From assembly GCA_024644875.1 (NCBI GenBank), contig JAHEGY010000012.1, positions 1 to 59,083 of the forward strand: 59,083 nt of DNA, read 5' to 3'. The stretch comes from Cyclobacteriaceae bacterium (GTDB lineage: Bacteria > Bacteroidota > Bacteroidia > Cytophagales > Cyclobacteriaceae). The stretch's first letter is position 1. The number at the start of each line of letters is the position of its first letter. The notes beneath the pieces were generated by a model. That model saw only the letters and a list, made by a program, of their open reading frames with translations, ran no database searches and had not been told where the DNA came from. The position numbers and the translations under genes were made by a program. Positions 51,431-59,083 of this stretch are shown here, one piece after another.

Positions 51431-51691
51431 TCACCTGTTTTCTCTGCGTTTTTTCTTCCTGTAATGCTTTTTATATTTTTTACCGTCAGTGTCGTATTTA
51501 TACGCCCCTTTATATTGAATATCATTAATGGACTTTACTTTAACTTTATAAGAGGATGTTCTGTATTGGGATTTGTGAGGTTTGGATCCTGGTTTCGATG
51601 ATTTACAACCAGTGATCAAAGGGCAGCATATGACCAGGATCAAAAGAAATACAAAAATTCCAGAAATAACTTTATTGCACAATCCTCCCAT
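51431..51691 (-). CDS. Small basic lipoprotein
   Basis: 86 residues. Lipobox LITGC|K at residue 29. The mature 57 residues are strongly basic with many Lys, Tyr and Arg (KYDTDGKKYKKHYRKKKRRENR at the end). It is similar in kind, though not in order, to the cationic lipoprotein at 39776. Convergent with the sulfatase (18-base gap), and 35 bases downstream of the aldo/keto reductase gene on the same strand. Function unknown. Confidence 0.65.
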   Translation of the reverse strand: MGGLCNKVISGIFVFLLILVICCPLITGCKSSKPGSKPHKSQYRTSSYKVKVKSINDIQYKGAYKYDTDGKKYKKHYRKKKRRENR

Positions 51692-51726
51692 TAGAACGAC
51701 GTGTTATCTAATCCTCACTTTTCTGT

Positions 51727-52743
51727 TTAACAGATCATGCCATCGTAATATCCCGGTTTTGAATATACCAGATGTTGGGACTCACCCAATGGTGCAAGTT
51801 TTCTCTCCAACTCATAACCTAATTGGCTGGATTGACTTCCTTCATTATACTGGCTGGCAATCTCAATATTTTGTTTTAATGGATCCATGCCTGTCATACT
51901 GACCACAGCCGTATGCACACCCTGCTTTTCCCAGGCATATTCAAGCAATTCTTTTGGCCCGGCGTAATCATTTACTATATCCCGCATTACTTTCATGGCA
52001 ATGGTTCCCAGGTTCTTCTTCCTTGCAGCAGGTAGTGCCACATCTATAAAGTTGCCATAGTTTGTAGGATTCATGGCAAGTAAAGTAACATCGAAGTCCA
52101 GTTGCTCAATCAACTCCTTTGAACGTTCAGCGCTGTCCATACTGGAAAAACCTATATGACGGACCATTTTTTCAGCTTTGAATTGTTCAAGGAGTTTGTA
52201 ATTCCCTTCTGCAATATCGGATAATTTATCATCGTCAGTAATAGCATGGATCAACAGGATGTCCACATAATCTGTTTTGAGTCTTTTTAAGCTCTCTTCA
52301 AACTCTTTTTTTGCCTTTTCAGGATCACGCTCATGGATCTTTGTTAAGAGTATTATTTTATCTCTGTGCGGGGGAAGTATTTCACTAAACCGGGATTCGC
52401 TGGGCTTTTCGGTATCTGCCCCGTAACTTGTGGCTGTATCGAAATAGTTAATACCTGATTTTAAAGCCAGTTCCATATGTGGCTCCCATTCCCCATCCGG
52501 CATCTTCATAAATTGTGAACCACCTCCGTAGCCGAGGATCCCAATGTTATCTCCGGTCTTGCCAAATTTTCTGGTGGGGAGAATGCCGGATAATGGCTGT
52601 TGTTCGCTTGATTTATCAGCATCATCCGTCTTTGACTTTTCTGCATTGCATGAACCGATCAAAGTACTGCCTGCAGCAAGAGTGCCTGCAGCCAGGGAAC
52701 TTTTTTGAATAAATATTCTGCGGGAAATGGAATCCTTTTTCAT
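51727..52743 (-). CDS. Tat-exported aldo/keto reductase
   Basis: 338 residues. A twin-arginine signal (SRRIFIQKSSLAAGTLAAGSTLIG) is followed by a Cys that could form a lipobox (LIGSC|N). The AKR barrel shows the catalytic tetrad in order: Asp and Tyr in NYFDTATSYG, Lys in IILLTKIHERD, and His in DILLIHAITD. It is NAD(P)H-dependent, so the Tat route fits cofactor loading before export. The barrel begins near LPTRKFGKTGDNIGILGYGG. Substrate unknown; sugar or keto-sugar reduction is plausible in this setting. Divergent from the SSS/galK operon with paired palindromes in the shared upstream region. Confidence 0.9.
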   Translation of the reverse strand: MKKDSISRRIFIQKSSLAAGTLAAGSTLIGSCNAEKSKTDDADKSSEQQPLSGILPTRKFGKTGDNIGILGYGGGSQFMKMPDGEWEPHMELALKSGINYFDTATSYGADTEKPSESRFSEILPPHRDKIILLTKIHERDPEKAKKEFEESLKRLKTDYVDILLIHAITDDDKLSDIAEGNYKLLEQFKAEKMVRHIGFSSMDSAERSKELIEQLDFDVTLLAMNPTNYGNFIDVALPAARKKNLGTIAMKVMRDIVNDYAGPKELLEYAWEKQGVHTAVVSMTGMDPLKQNIEIASQYNEGSQSSQLGYELERKLAPLGESQHLVYSKPGYYDGMIC

Positions 52744-52822
52744 ATCTTTTTATTTTTTAAAACTCTTTTATACTTTTTTATATATTGGTTCCTGTTATAA
52801 TCTCTCAAATTATATGAAATAT

Positions 52823-52904
52823 ATCTCATCCCTGAGATCAATTCAAATATATTCTTTAATACGGAAAGCTTAGAACTCTATTTATCTGTTATTAAAAATA
52901 ACAG
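52823..52904. promoter_or_regulatory. Two small palindromes in the AKR-SSS divergent region
   Basis: ATCTCA-TCCC-TGAGAT (52823-52838) and CTGTTATT-AAA-AATAACAG (52886-52904) are perfect inverted repeats in the 351-base gap between divergent genes. They are possible operators for a local regulator. The rest of 52744-53094 is AT-rich with no gene. Confidence 0.4.
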
Positions 52905-53045
52905 GTAACTAAATTTATTAAAAATTCGAGTAAATCAGTAGTTATTCAGGTCTTTATTAGACGATCACAATCGAAATCTGTCCCTCACCATGGAAAATGC
53001 CGGCCGTATTTTAAATATATGGATAGCATAATACATGTTTTTTTT

Positions 53046-53053
53046 TATCTTTG
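53046..53053 (+). promoter_or_regulatory. Consensus -7 box of the SSS/galK operon
   Basis: TATCTTTG is an exact match to the Bacteroidota -7 element TAnnTTTG, 41 bases ahead of the ATG. The -33 region lacks a good TTG, so strength may depend on an activator. Confidence 0.5.
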
Positions 53054-53094
53054 GAGACCTTATTTTTTGATTTATTTTTATAAACACAATTCAT

Positions 53095-54939
53095 ATGAGT
53101 TTTTCGACACTTGATTACATAGTATTTTTCCTTTACGTAATATTTATTGTTGCTCTGGGATTATGGATCTCACGGACAAAGAAGGGAGAACAAAAAACCT
53201 CACAGGATTATTTTCTTGCCAGCCGGTCGCTTACCTGGTGGGCAATAGGGGCATCTTTGATTGCTGCCAATATCTCCGCAGAACATTTCATTGCCATGTC
53301 CGGATCAGGATATCGGATTGGCCTCGGTATAGCAGCCTATGAATGGATAGCGGCCATTACATTGATCGTGGTGGGGAAATATTTTATTCCAATCTTTCTA
53401 GAGAAGAAGATCTATACCATGCCTCAATTTCTGGAAGATCGATTTAACAAAGGTGTGAGTACAGCATTTGCCGTTTTCTGGTTACTGGTTTATGTCTTTG
53501 TCAACCTGACTTCAGTAACCTGGCTGGGTGCTCTGGCGCTTAAAGAGATTATGGGCGTACCCCTCTGGTGGGGTATCATAGGACTGGCGGTCTTTTCAGG
53601 TTTATATTCTATATATGGTGGATTAAAAGCCGTTGCATGGACAGATGTGGTACAGGTTATTTTTCTCGTCGGAGGTGGTTTGATCACAACATTTCTGGCC
53701 CTTGATGCCGTTTCAGGCGGTGAAGGAATCTGGAAAGGATTTACTGTGATCTATGAAAAGGCTACGGATCATTTCCAAATGATCGTCCCGGAGGGAACTA
53801 TTGTTCCTGATGGCAAAGGAGGGACAGAGGATGCTTATTTGAGCCTGCCGGGATTGGCAGTGATATTCGGGGCGATGTGGCTAACCAACCTGGGTTATTG
53901 GGGCTTTAACCAGTATATAATACAAAAAGGATTGGCCGCGAAAGATTTATCTCATGCTAAAAGAGGACTGATTTTTGGAGGTTACCTGAAAATATTAATT
54001 CCCCTGCTGGTTTTGATTCCTGGAATTACAGCTTATGTCCTTTTCAATAATCCTGAATTGATGGCGGGTACCAGTACTTCCGGGGAGATAACCATTGCGG
54101 ATGAAGCATATCCCTGGCTATTAAAGAACTTTGTCCCTGTTGGGATCCGCGGTCTTGCTTTTGCTGCACTGGTTGCTGCGATCGTAAGTTCCCTGGCTTC
54201 TATGATCAATAGTACAGCTACGATTTTTACTATGGATATTTATAAGGCCCACTTTAATAGGGAAGCCTCAGAAAAACAACTTGTATTTACCGGCCGGCTC
54301 GTATCCTTTGTGGCATTGATCATAGCGGTAGCAATGGCTAAACCACTGCTGGGTGGACTGGACCAGGCTTTCCAATACATCCAGGAATATACCGGATATA
54401 TATATCCAGGGGTAGTGGTCGTATTCTGTATGGGACTGTTCTGGAGACAAGCCACATCAAATGCAGCCTTATGGACAGCGATAATCACCATCCCGGTGGG
54501 CATTGCAATAAGGGCAATTTTTCCGGACATGCCCTTCATACTTAGAATGGGATATGTCTTTATAGTGCTTGCATTTGTAGCTTCATTGATCAGTTTGCTG
54601 GATAAGCGTGGAAAAGTACAAAGAGAGGTTGTGGTTACCGAACGATCTAAAAAGATCGTTGCAACCGGGTGGTTTTTTATAGTACTGGGCATAATAAGTC
54701 TTATAGCCGGGATATTATTCTTCGAACCCTATAAATACCTGGGAATCGAATCAATATTCATGCTATCCACATTATTCGTCTTCCTTGGCTTGATACTGAT
54801 CTTTAATGTGAAAATGAAATACGTCTATACAAAATCATATACGACCGACCCGGAGATATACAAAACCTCACCGGTCTTTACATTGGGTTCCATCGGCATA
54901 GTTATAATCATTGTTCTACTATATTATTTCTTCTGGTAA
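53095..54939 (+). CDS. Sodium:solute symporter (SSS/SGLT family)
   Basis: 614 residues and about 14 membrane helices. The family motifs are clear: SQDYFLASRSLTWWAIGASLIAANISAEHFIAMSGSG (helices 1-2 with the Na+ and sugar site), YSIYGGLKAVAWTDVVQ, GYWGFNQYIIQKGLAAKD, and AALVAAIVSSLASMINSTATIFTMDIY. The pattern is that of bacterial SGLT-like galactose/glucose transporters. Its stop shares the A of the following galactokinase ATG (stop and start overlap by one base), so both are translated from one mRNA and galactose or a galactoside is the likely substrate. Inner membrane. Confidence 0.93.
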   Translation: MSFSTLDYIVFFLYVIFIVALGLWISRTKKGEQKTSQDYFLASRSLTWWAIGASLIAANISAEHFIAMSGSGYRIGLGIAAYEWIAAITLIVVGKYFIPIFLEKKIYTMPQFLEDRFNKGVSTAFAVFWLLVYVFVNLTSVTWLGALALKEIMGVPLWWGIIGLAVFSGLYSIYGGLKAVAWTDVVQVIFLVGGGLITTFLALDAVSGGEGIWKGFTVIYEKATDHFQMIVPEGTIVPDGKGGTEDAYLSLPGLAVIFGAMWLTNLGYWGFNQYIIQKGLAAKDLSHAKRGLIFGGYLKILIPLLVLIPGITAYVLFNNPELMAGTSTSGEITIADEAYPWLLKNFVPVGIRGLAFAALVAAIVSSLASMINSTATIFTMDIYKAHFNREASEKQLVFTGRLVSFVALIIAVAMAKPLLGGLDQAFQYIQEYTGYIYPGVVVVFCMGLFWRQATSNAALWTAIITIPVGIAIRAIFPDMPFILRMGYVFIVLAFVASLISLLDKRGKVQREVVVTERSKKIVATGWFFIVLGIISLIAGILFFEPYKYLGIESIFMLSTLFVFLGLILIFNVKMKYVYTKSYTTDPEIYKTSPVFTLGSIGIVIIIVLLYYFFW

Positions 54940-56093
54940 TGAAAATATCTGATGTTAAGGAGGTTTTCAGGAATATTTATAACCGTGATGCCCGCATTTA
55001 TATAGCTCCCGGAAGGATCAATCTGATAGGTGAACATACTGATTATAATGATGGTTTTGTATTACCTGCAGCAATAGATAAGCACGTTATTTATGGGCTG
55101 AATGAAAATGGATCAAATAAATACCGCTTTCACGCTGTAGACCTGGATCAAACCTTTGAAGCTCAAGCTGGCAAACTTATTCAGGCTGATCTAGGATGGC
55201 CTAATTACCTGATGGGTGTTATTGACCAGTTGAATAGGGCGGGCCATGATATTCCCGGGTTTGATGCGGTAGTAACAAGTGATATACCTATTGGAGCCGG
55301 ATTGTCGTCATCCGCTGCCCTGGAGGCCGGATTAGCCACCGGTCTGAATGAAATTTATAATCTGAATATTCCTAAACTGGACCTTGTTAAATTATCACAG
55401 AGAGCTGAAAACGAATTTGTAGGTGTGAACTGCGGGATCATGGACCAGTTTGCTTCAGTTTTCGGGAAGTCAGGCCATGTCTTCAGGTTGGATTGCAGAT
55501 CACTTGATTTCGAGTATTTTCCTCTGAAATTAAATGGTAATGGTATTGTACTTGTCGATACCAGGGTAAAACATTCGCTGGGAACCTCGGAATATAATAC
55601 AAGACGGCAGGAATGTGAGCTTGGCGTTAGTTTGGTGGCTGAAGGAAATGCACAGGTTAAAAGTCTGAGGGATGTGACCCGGGATATGCTGGAATCAGTG
55701 AGGGAGAGATTTGATCCGGTGGTCTATAAGAGATGTGATTATGTTGTAGGAGAGATTGATAGAGTACAAAAGGCTTGCGAGGATCTTGTGGCTGGCCGTA
55801 TTGAAGACTTTGGTGAAAAAATGTACGAAACCCATGAGGGCCTGTCAAAAGATTACGAAGTGAGTTGTGAAGAACTTGATTTCCTGGTTGATTTTACAAA
55901 AAAAGATCCTGATATATTAGGGTCCAGAATGATGGGAGGAGGCTTCGGGGGCTGTACCATAAACATCATTAAGGAAACGGGCATACCTTCCTTTAGAGAA
56001 AATGTTTCTGAAGCTTTTAAAAACAGGTTTGGCCATCCTCCACTTTTTTATGATGTAAAAGTTGATGATGGCGTACGTCAGTTTTATGAGTAG
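54939..56093 (+). CDS. galK: Galactokinase
   Basis: 384 residues with all GHMP-kinase landmarks: APGRINLIGEHTDYNDGFVLPAAID near the N-terminus (the galactokinase signature with sugar-binding Glu-His-Asp), the phosphate-binding loop PIGAGLSSSAALE, NCGIMDQFASVFG (catalytic Asp), and MMGGGFGGCTINI at the C-terminus. It phosphorylates alpha-D-galactose with ATP in the cytosol as the first Leloir step. Neither galT, galE nor galM is in the window, so the rest of the pathway must be encoded elsewhere. Co-translated with the SSS symporter upstream. Length is typical. Confidence 0.96.
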   Translation: MKISDVKEVFRNIYNRDARIYIAPGRINLIGEHTDYNDGFVLPAAIDKHVIYGLNENGSNKYRFHAVDLDQTFEAQAGKLIQADLGWPNYLMGVIDQLNRAGHDIPGFDAVVTSDIPIGAGLSSSAALEAGLATGLNEIYNLNIPKLDLVKLSQRAENEFVGVNCGIMDQFASVFGKSGHVFRLDCRSLDFEYFPLKLNGNGIVLVDTRVKHSLGTSEYNTRRQECELGVSLVAEGNAQVKSLRDVTRDMLESVRERFDPVVYKRCDYVVGEIDRVQKACEDLVAGRIEDFGEKMYETHEGLSKDYEVSCEELDFLVDFTKKDPDILGSRMMGGGFGGCTINIIKETGIPSFRENVSEAFKNRFGHPPLFYDVKVDDGVRQFYE

Positions 56094-56099
56094 TTTTAT

Positions 56100-56148
56100 T
56101 GTGATAATTTAGTCCCCGGTGATTTTGAAATTCCGGAAGATTATCACA
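56100..56148. repeat. 9-bp inverted repeat between convergent genes
   Basis: TGTGATAAT (56100-56108) and ATTATCACA (56140-56148) are exact complements, 31 bases apart, in the gap between galK and the convergent membrane-protein gene. It could be a factor-dependent terminator or processing hairpin; no T-tract follows. Confidence 0.35.
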
Positions 56149-56183
56149 TAAGCGATATGACCGGTTTCCCGGAAAGGGAATAA

Positions 56184-57017
56184 TTATTTAAGTCTCACAA
56201 AGTGATACCCTTCTTTAATCGAAGATATAAATACCTCAGGGGACATCCCCTCATCGAGACTGTCAGAAACATCTTTCTTATGTATCGAAACTATATAATA
56301 GAGGCCATCGTCAGTTTCCATCATATCCTCGTTGATGGCAATAAAATGTTCTTTTGGCGCTGAAAAATGCATATTCAGAACATGTTGAATCTCGTATTTT
56401 CCTGCAGGGGTTTTCTTAGTGCCGCTCCTCTTTATGCCACTGTCTCTTTTGTTGATGACGTCTTCTATTTCCCAGGTGATCTTAACACCATCATCAAAAA
56501 CCATCTTTCCATCCATCCAATGATGTCTGTAAATACTCCCCGGCTGTTGGTTATCTTCCTCATCAGACTCGGAAAGGCGTTCTTTGGTAATGGGGTGAGA
56601 GAAATCCATTCTTAAATTAAATGCCTCTTTAACAGATCCTCGTTTACGGAAATATTCCAGCATGGGTACAATGAACAAGCGCAGGTTATTGCCAATATCA
56701 ATTTTACTTAGCAAAAGGAAAGTGACAACGAAATAAACAAATAGAGTAAGGAAACCAATTGGGAAGAAAAAAAGAATTGGTTTGGAAATCGTAAGAACAA
56801 TCGTTGCTATGGTCAGTACTCCAAATACTATCGACAGATTTCCGGCTTGTTTTCTTGTTTCATCCCCGATGGTATCCATTTCTGCAATTCTGTGCAGTTT
56901 AGTAAGCCATTCCTCTAAAGTCAGGGTATCTTCAATCTTTTTATCAAGGACAAACTGAATTTGATCCTTTTCTAAAGATTTATATATTCTAAAAATCTTT
57001 CTGGAATTGATTGTCAT
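56184..57017 (-). CDS. Two-TM membrane protein of unknown function
   Basis: 277 residues. An acidic/basic helical N-terminal part (about 1-58) is followed by two membrane helices (about 60-80 and 82-104) and a soluble C-terminal domain of about 170 residues with alternating beta-type segments (KMVFDDGVKITWEIEDVI; YEIQHVLNMHFSAPKEHFIAINED; GLYYIVSIHKKDVSD). The N- and C-terminal parts probably lie on the same, cytosolic side. I recognise no catalytic motif. Convergent with galK and divergent from the Nudix gene. Confidence 0.65.
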   Translation of the reverse strand: MTINSRKIFRIYKSLEKDQIQFVLDKKIEDTLTLEEWLTKLHRIAEMDTIGDETRKQAGNLSIVFGVLTIATIVLTISKPILFFFPIGFLTLFVYFVVTFLLLSKIDIGNNLRLFIVPMLEYFRKRGSVKEAFNLRMDFSHPITKERLSESDEEDNQQPGSIYRHHWMDGKMVFDDGVKITWEIEDVINKRDSGIKRSGTKKTPAGKYEIQHVLNMHFSAPKEHFIAINEDMMETDDGLYYIVSIHKKDVSDSLDEGMSPEVFISSIKEGYHFVRLK

Positions 57018-57165
57018 TATCCCTTAAAAAATGCTCACCAAAATAAATTAAAATTATCATTTTATCAAGAGAAAGAAATTTAATATAAGCCGTAGTGAGT
57101 GATCTATTTTTTTGCTAATTCAATATGGTTAGGATAATAAAATATTATCAACTTATATTTGCAGC

Positions 57166-57813
57166 ATGCCAATTCAGAACAGCAAAGATTTTTTTTTGAA
57201 ATTAGAAATGCGTCTCAGGCAACCACTTCCCGGCTTAAAGGTGCAGAAGGAGATGTCAGCTTATCCACGCGGGACGACAGGAATTAGTTTTAAGTCCAAT
57301 GGTGAACCAAGGGAAAGCAGCGTTCTGATCGTATTATTTGAAAGCGAAGATGAAGTATATTTCCCTTTGATCCAGCGGCCAATGTATACCGGTGTCCATA
57401 GCGGGCAGATCGGTCTCCCGGGAGGGAAAGTTGAGGAACATGATAAAGACAGAATAGAAACAGCTTTGAGGGAAACAGAAGAGGAAATCGGGGTAAATGC
57501 AAGTGATATTAAAGTGTTTGGTGAGCTTACGGAATTATATGTGCAGGCCAGTCATTATAATGTCATGCCTGTAGTAGGTTATCTGCCCTACCGCCCTGAA
57601 TACATTCCGGATCCGGAGGAAGTAAGCCGCGTGATTGAAGGCAGGACAGAAGATCTGCTATCTGATAAGAATCGAAAGATAAAAGAGCTTTTAATTCAAG
57701 ATAAGTATAAAATAGTAGCCCCATATTTCGATTTTGAAAACGAAATAGTATGGGGCGCCACAGCCATGATTCTTAATGAATTTGCAGCGATATTAAAGGA
57801 AATTATTGAATAG
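57166..57813 (+). CDS. Nudix hydrolase, CoA-pyrophosphatase-like
   Basis: 215 residues. The Nudix box is complete: G-x5-E-x7-R-E-x2-E-E-x-G in GLPGGKVEEHDKDRIETALRETEEEIGV (about 84-112). The preceding PLIQRPMYTGVHSGQIGLPGG, with the HSGQ element, is the mark of the CoA pyrophosphatase subgroup (NudL/YeaB-like), which splits CoA and acyl-CoA to phosphopantetheine and 3',5'-ADP. A C-terminal ENEIVWGATAMILNEF is also typical of the group. Cytosolic; Mg2+/Mn2+-dependent. It lies one base ahead of the DUF819 transporter gene, so the two are co-transcribed. Confidence 0.9.
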   Translation: MPIQNSKDFFLKLEMRLRQPLPGLKVQKEMSAYPRGTTGISFKSNGEPRESSVLIVLFESEDEVYFPLIQRPMYTGVHSGQIGLPGGKVEEHDKDRIETALRETEEEIGVNASDIKVFGELTELYVQASHYNVMPVVGYLPYRPEYIPDPEEVSRVIEGRTEDLLSDKNRKIKELLIQDKYKIVAPYFDFENEIVWGATAMILNEFAAILKEIIE

Positions 57814-57814
57814 T

Positions 57815-59056
57815 ATGGAGCCACTGATTAAAAATGACACAGTACTTCTGGGTGTATTGATGGTTATATTGGGATTTATATTTAAGACCTCATCAAGTAA
57901 AAATCCTTTCTGGCAAAAATTCTACAAGGTCATTCCCATGCTTCTGATGTGCTATTTTATTCCTTCTTTGCTGACCACATTCAAGATAGTAGATGCTGAA
58001 AATTCTAACCTTTATTATATCGCTTCACGCTATCTTCTGCCTGCCAGCTTAATTTTACTTACCCTTAGCATTGATCTTAAGGAAGTGCTAAAACTCGGAC
58101 CGAAAGCCCTTATAATGTTTATAACAGGGACAATTGGTGTAGTTATCGGAGGTCCGCTGGCTATTTTGATCGTATCCGCTTTCAGCCCGGAGACCATAGG
58201 AGGTGTTGGCCCGGAAGCAGTATGGAAAGGTATGACTACAATAGCCGGAAGCTGGATAGGGGGAGGTGCCAACCAGGCAGCTATGTATGAAATTTTCAAA
58301 CCTTCCGACTCATTATATTCTATAATGATCACCGTCGATGTGATCGTGGCGGAGATCTGGATGGCATTTTTATTGATTGGAGTGGGGAAATCAGTTCAGC
58401 TCGACCGGTTTTTCAAGGCTGATGCCACCGCTGTGAATGTATTAAAGAAGAAAATGCATGATTTCAGTTTGCGTATTGCCCGGATTCCCTCCCTATCTGA
58501 TCTGATGGTTATTTTAGCCATAGGTTTTGGCTTAACCGGACTGGCACATTTATTTTCTGGTGGACTTGCCGGTTTTTTCCAGGAGAACTTACCAATACTT
58601 GAACGATTCAGCCTGACCTCGCAATTTTTCTGGTTGATTGTTTTAGCTACTACTTTTGGCCTGATCCTGTCATTTACGAAAGCCCGCAACTATGAGGGAG
58701 CTGGTGCTTCGAAAATCGGAAGTGTATTTATATATTTTCTGGTAGCCACCATCGGTATGAAGATGGATATTTTTGAGATCTTCTCAAATCCAGGTTTATT
58801 TGTTGTAGGAGGTATCTGGATGCTAATCCATGTCATATTGCTTATTGTTATGGGGAAAATCATCAAGGCTCCCTATTTCTTCCTGGCCGTCGGTAGTAAG
58901 GCGAACATAGGAGGTGCTGCATCTGCCCCGGTTGTCGCCGCCGCTTTCCATCCATCGCTTGCCCCGGTAGGTGTACTACTTGCAGTCCTGGGGTACGCAC
59001 TTGGCACTTATGGTGCCTGGGTTTGCGGACTATTGATGCAGACTGTCGCACCCTGA
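57815..59056 (+). CDS. DUF819 (YjcL-like) membrane transporter
   Basis: 413 residues from the ATG at 57815, one base after the Nudix stop; a TTG start at 57806 overlapping the Nudix gene is not favoured. There are about 10-12 membrane helices. Family landmarks are MTTIAGSWIGGGANQAAMYEIF (in the middle), VDVIVAEIWMAFLLIG, and the C-terminal GSKANIGGAASAPVVAAAF with APVGVLLAVLGYALGTYGA. The paired glycine-rich motifs suggest two inverted halves, as in the 2-hydroxycarboxylate or CPA-type transporters. The substrate is unknown. Probably translationally coupled to the Nudix hydrolase. The remaining 27 bases of the window carry nothing. Confidence 0.88.
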   Translation: MEPLIKNDTVLLGVLMVILGFIFKTSSSKNPFWQKFYKVIPMLLMCYFIPSLLTTFKIVDAENSNLYYIASRYLLPASLILLTLSIDLKEVLKLGPKALIMFITGTIGVVIGGPLAILIVSAFSPETIGGVGPEAVWKGMTTIAGSWIGGGANQAAMYEIFKPSDSLYSIMITVDVIVAEIWMAFLLIGVGKSVQLDRFFKADATAVNVLKKKMHDFSLRIARIPSLSDLMVILAIGFGLTGLAHLFSGGLAGFFQENLPILERFSLTSQFFWLIVLATTFGLILSFTKARNYEGAGASKIGSVFIYFLVATIGMKMDIFEIFSNPGLFVVGGIWMLIHVILLIVMGKIIKAPYFFLAVGSKANIGGAASAPVVAAAFHPSLAPVGVLLAVLGYALGTYGAWVCGLLMQTVAP

Positions 59057-59083
59057 TTGTCTAAGAAAGCCATTTGCCCAGGT

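Overview
The window reads as a stretch of chromosome from a Bacteroidota bacterium, probably a free-living, aerobic or microaerobic polysaccharide user. The signs are AT-rich spacers, a TonB-dependent receptor with an N-terminal carboxypeptidase-regulatory-like domain, a CcoP-like cytochrome, many Sec/Tat-exported or lipobox-bearing enzymes, an exported AGE-family epimerase, a ThuA protein, a sulfatase, and -7 boxes of the TAnnTTTG type ahead of several genes. I cannot place it below phylum. No rRNA, tRNA, CRISPR array, transposase or phage gene was seen, and most genes look like ordinary chromosomal content.

Layout. 0.1-9.3 kb: an MgtE Mg2+ channel; a three-gene operon of an N-formylglutamate amidohydrolase-like enzyme, a DUF1704/QEGLA metallopeptidase and a GshB/RimK-type ATP-grasp ligase; then a small MscS-like protein, a membrane-free MgtE-N/CBS protein and a second MgtE. 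9.5-14.8 kb: an orphan ECF-like sigma factor, an FG-GAP/PQQ-like propeller protein overlapping a di-heme CcoP-like cytochrome, and a Tat-exported Gfo/Idh/MocA oxidoreductase. 14.9-30 kb: three class III nucleotide cyclases with three different architectures (cyclase-TM-PEGA-SUMF-hydrolase; cyclase-TolB-like-TPR; zinc ribbon-cyclase-AAA-TPR), interleaved with a GH-A-like glycosidase, a DinB protein, an MBL hydrolase and a TonB receptor operon. 30-39 kb: ThuA, AGE epimerase, serine beta-lactamase-like hydrolase, MFS transporter, then GntP permease plus a LarA-like nickel-pincer racemase/epimerase homologue. 39-47.5 kb: small lipoproteins, including two very short minus-strand ORFs, a TauE/SafE permease, a 1060-residue BNR/sortilin-like propeller protein, a CBS protein and a TPR lipoprotein. 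47.5-59 kb: a class A penicillin-binding protein, an arylsulfatase, an aldo/keto reductase, an SSS symporter with galactokinase, a two-TM protein, a Nudix CoA-pyrophosphatase-like enzyme and a DUF819 transporter.

How the genes fit together. Much of the window serves uptake and processing of sugars and sugar acids (glycosidase, epimerase, ThuA, Gfo/Idh/MocA, MFS, GntP/LarA-like, SSS/galK, sulfatase). It also has a dense set of predicted cyclic-nucleotide enzymes and Mg2+ homeostasis genes. The most promising candidate for an under-described system is the operon at 1.8-5.6 kb. It pairs an ATP-grasp amide ligase with a DUF1704 peptidase, the same two superfamilies that carry out the eukaryotic tubulin tyrosination/detyrosination cycle. 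Second is the cyclase-PEGA-SUMF-hydrolase fusion at 14.9-17.6 kb. All functions are read from sequence motifs and family memory; no database search was run.
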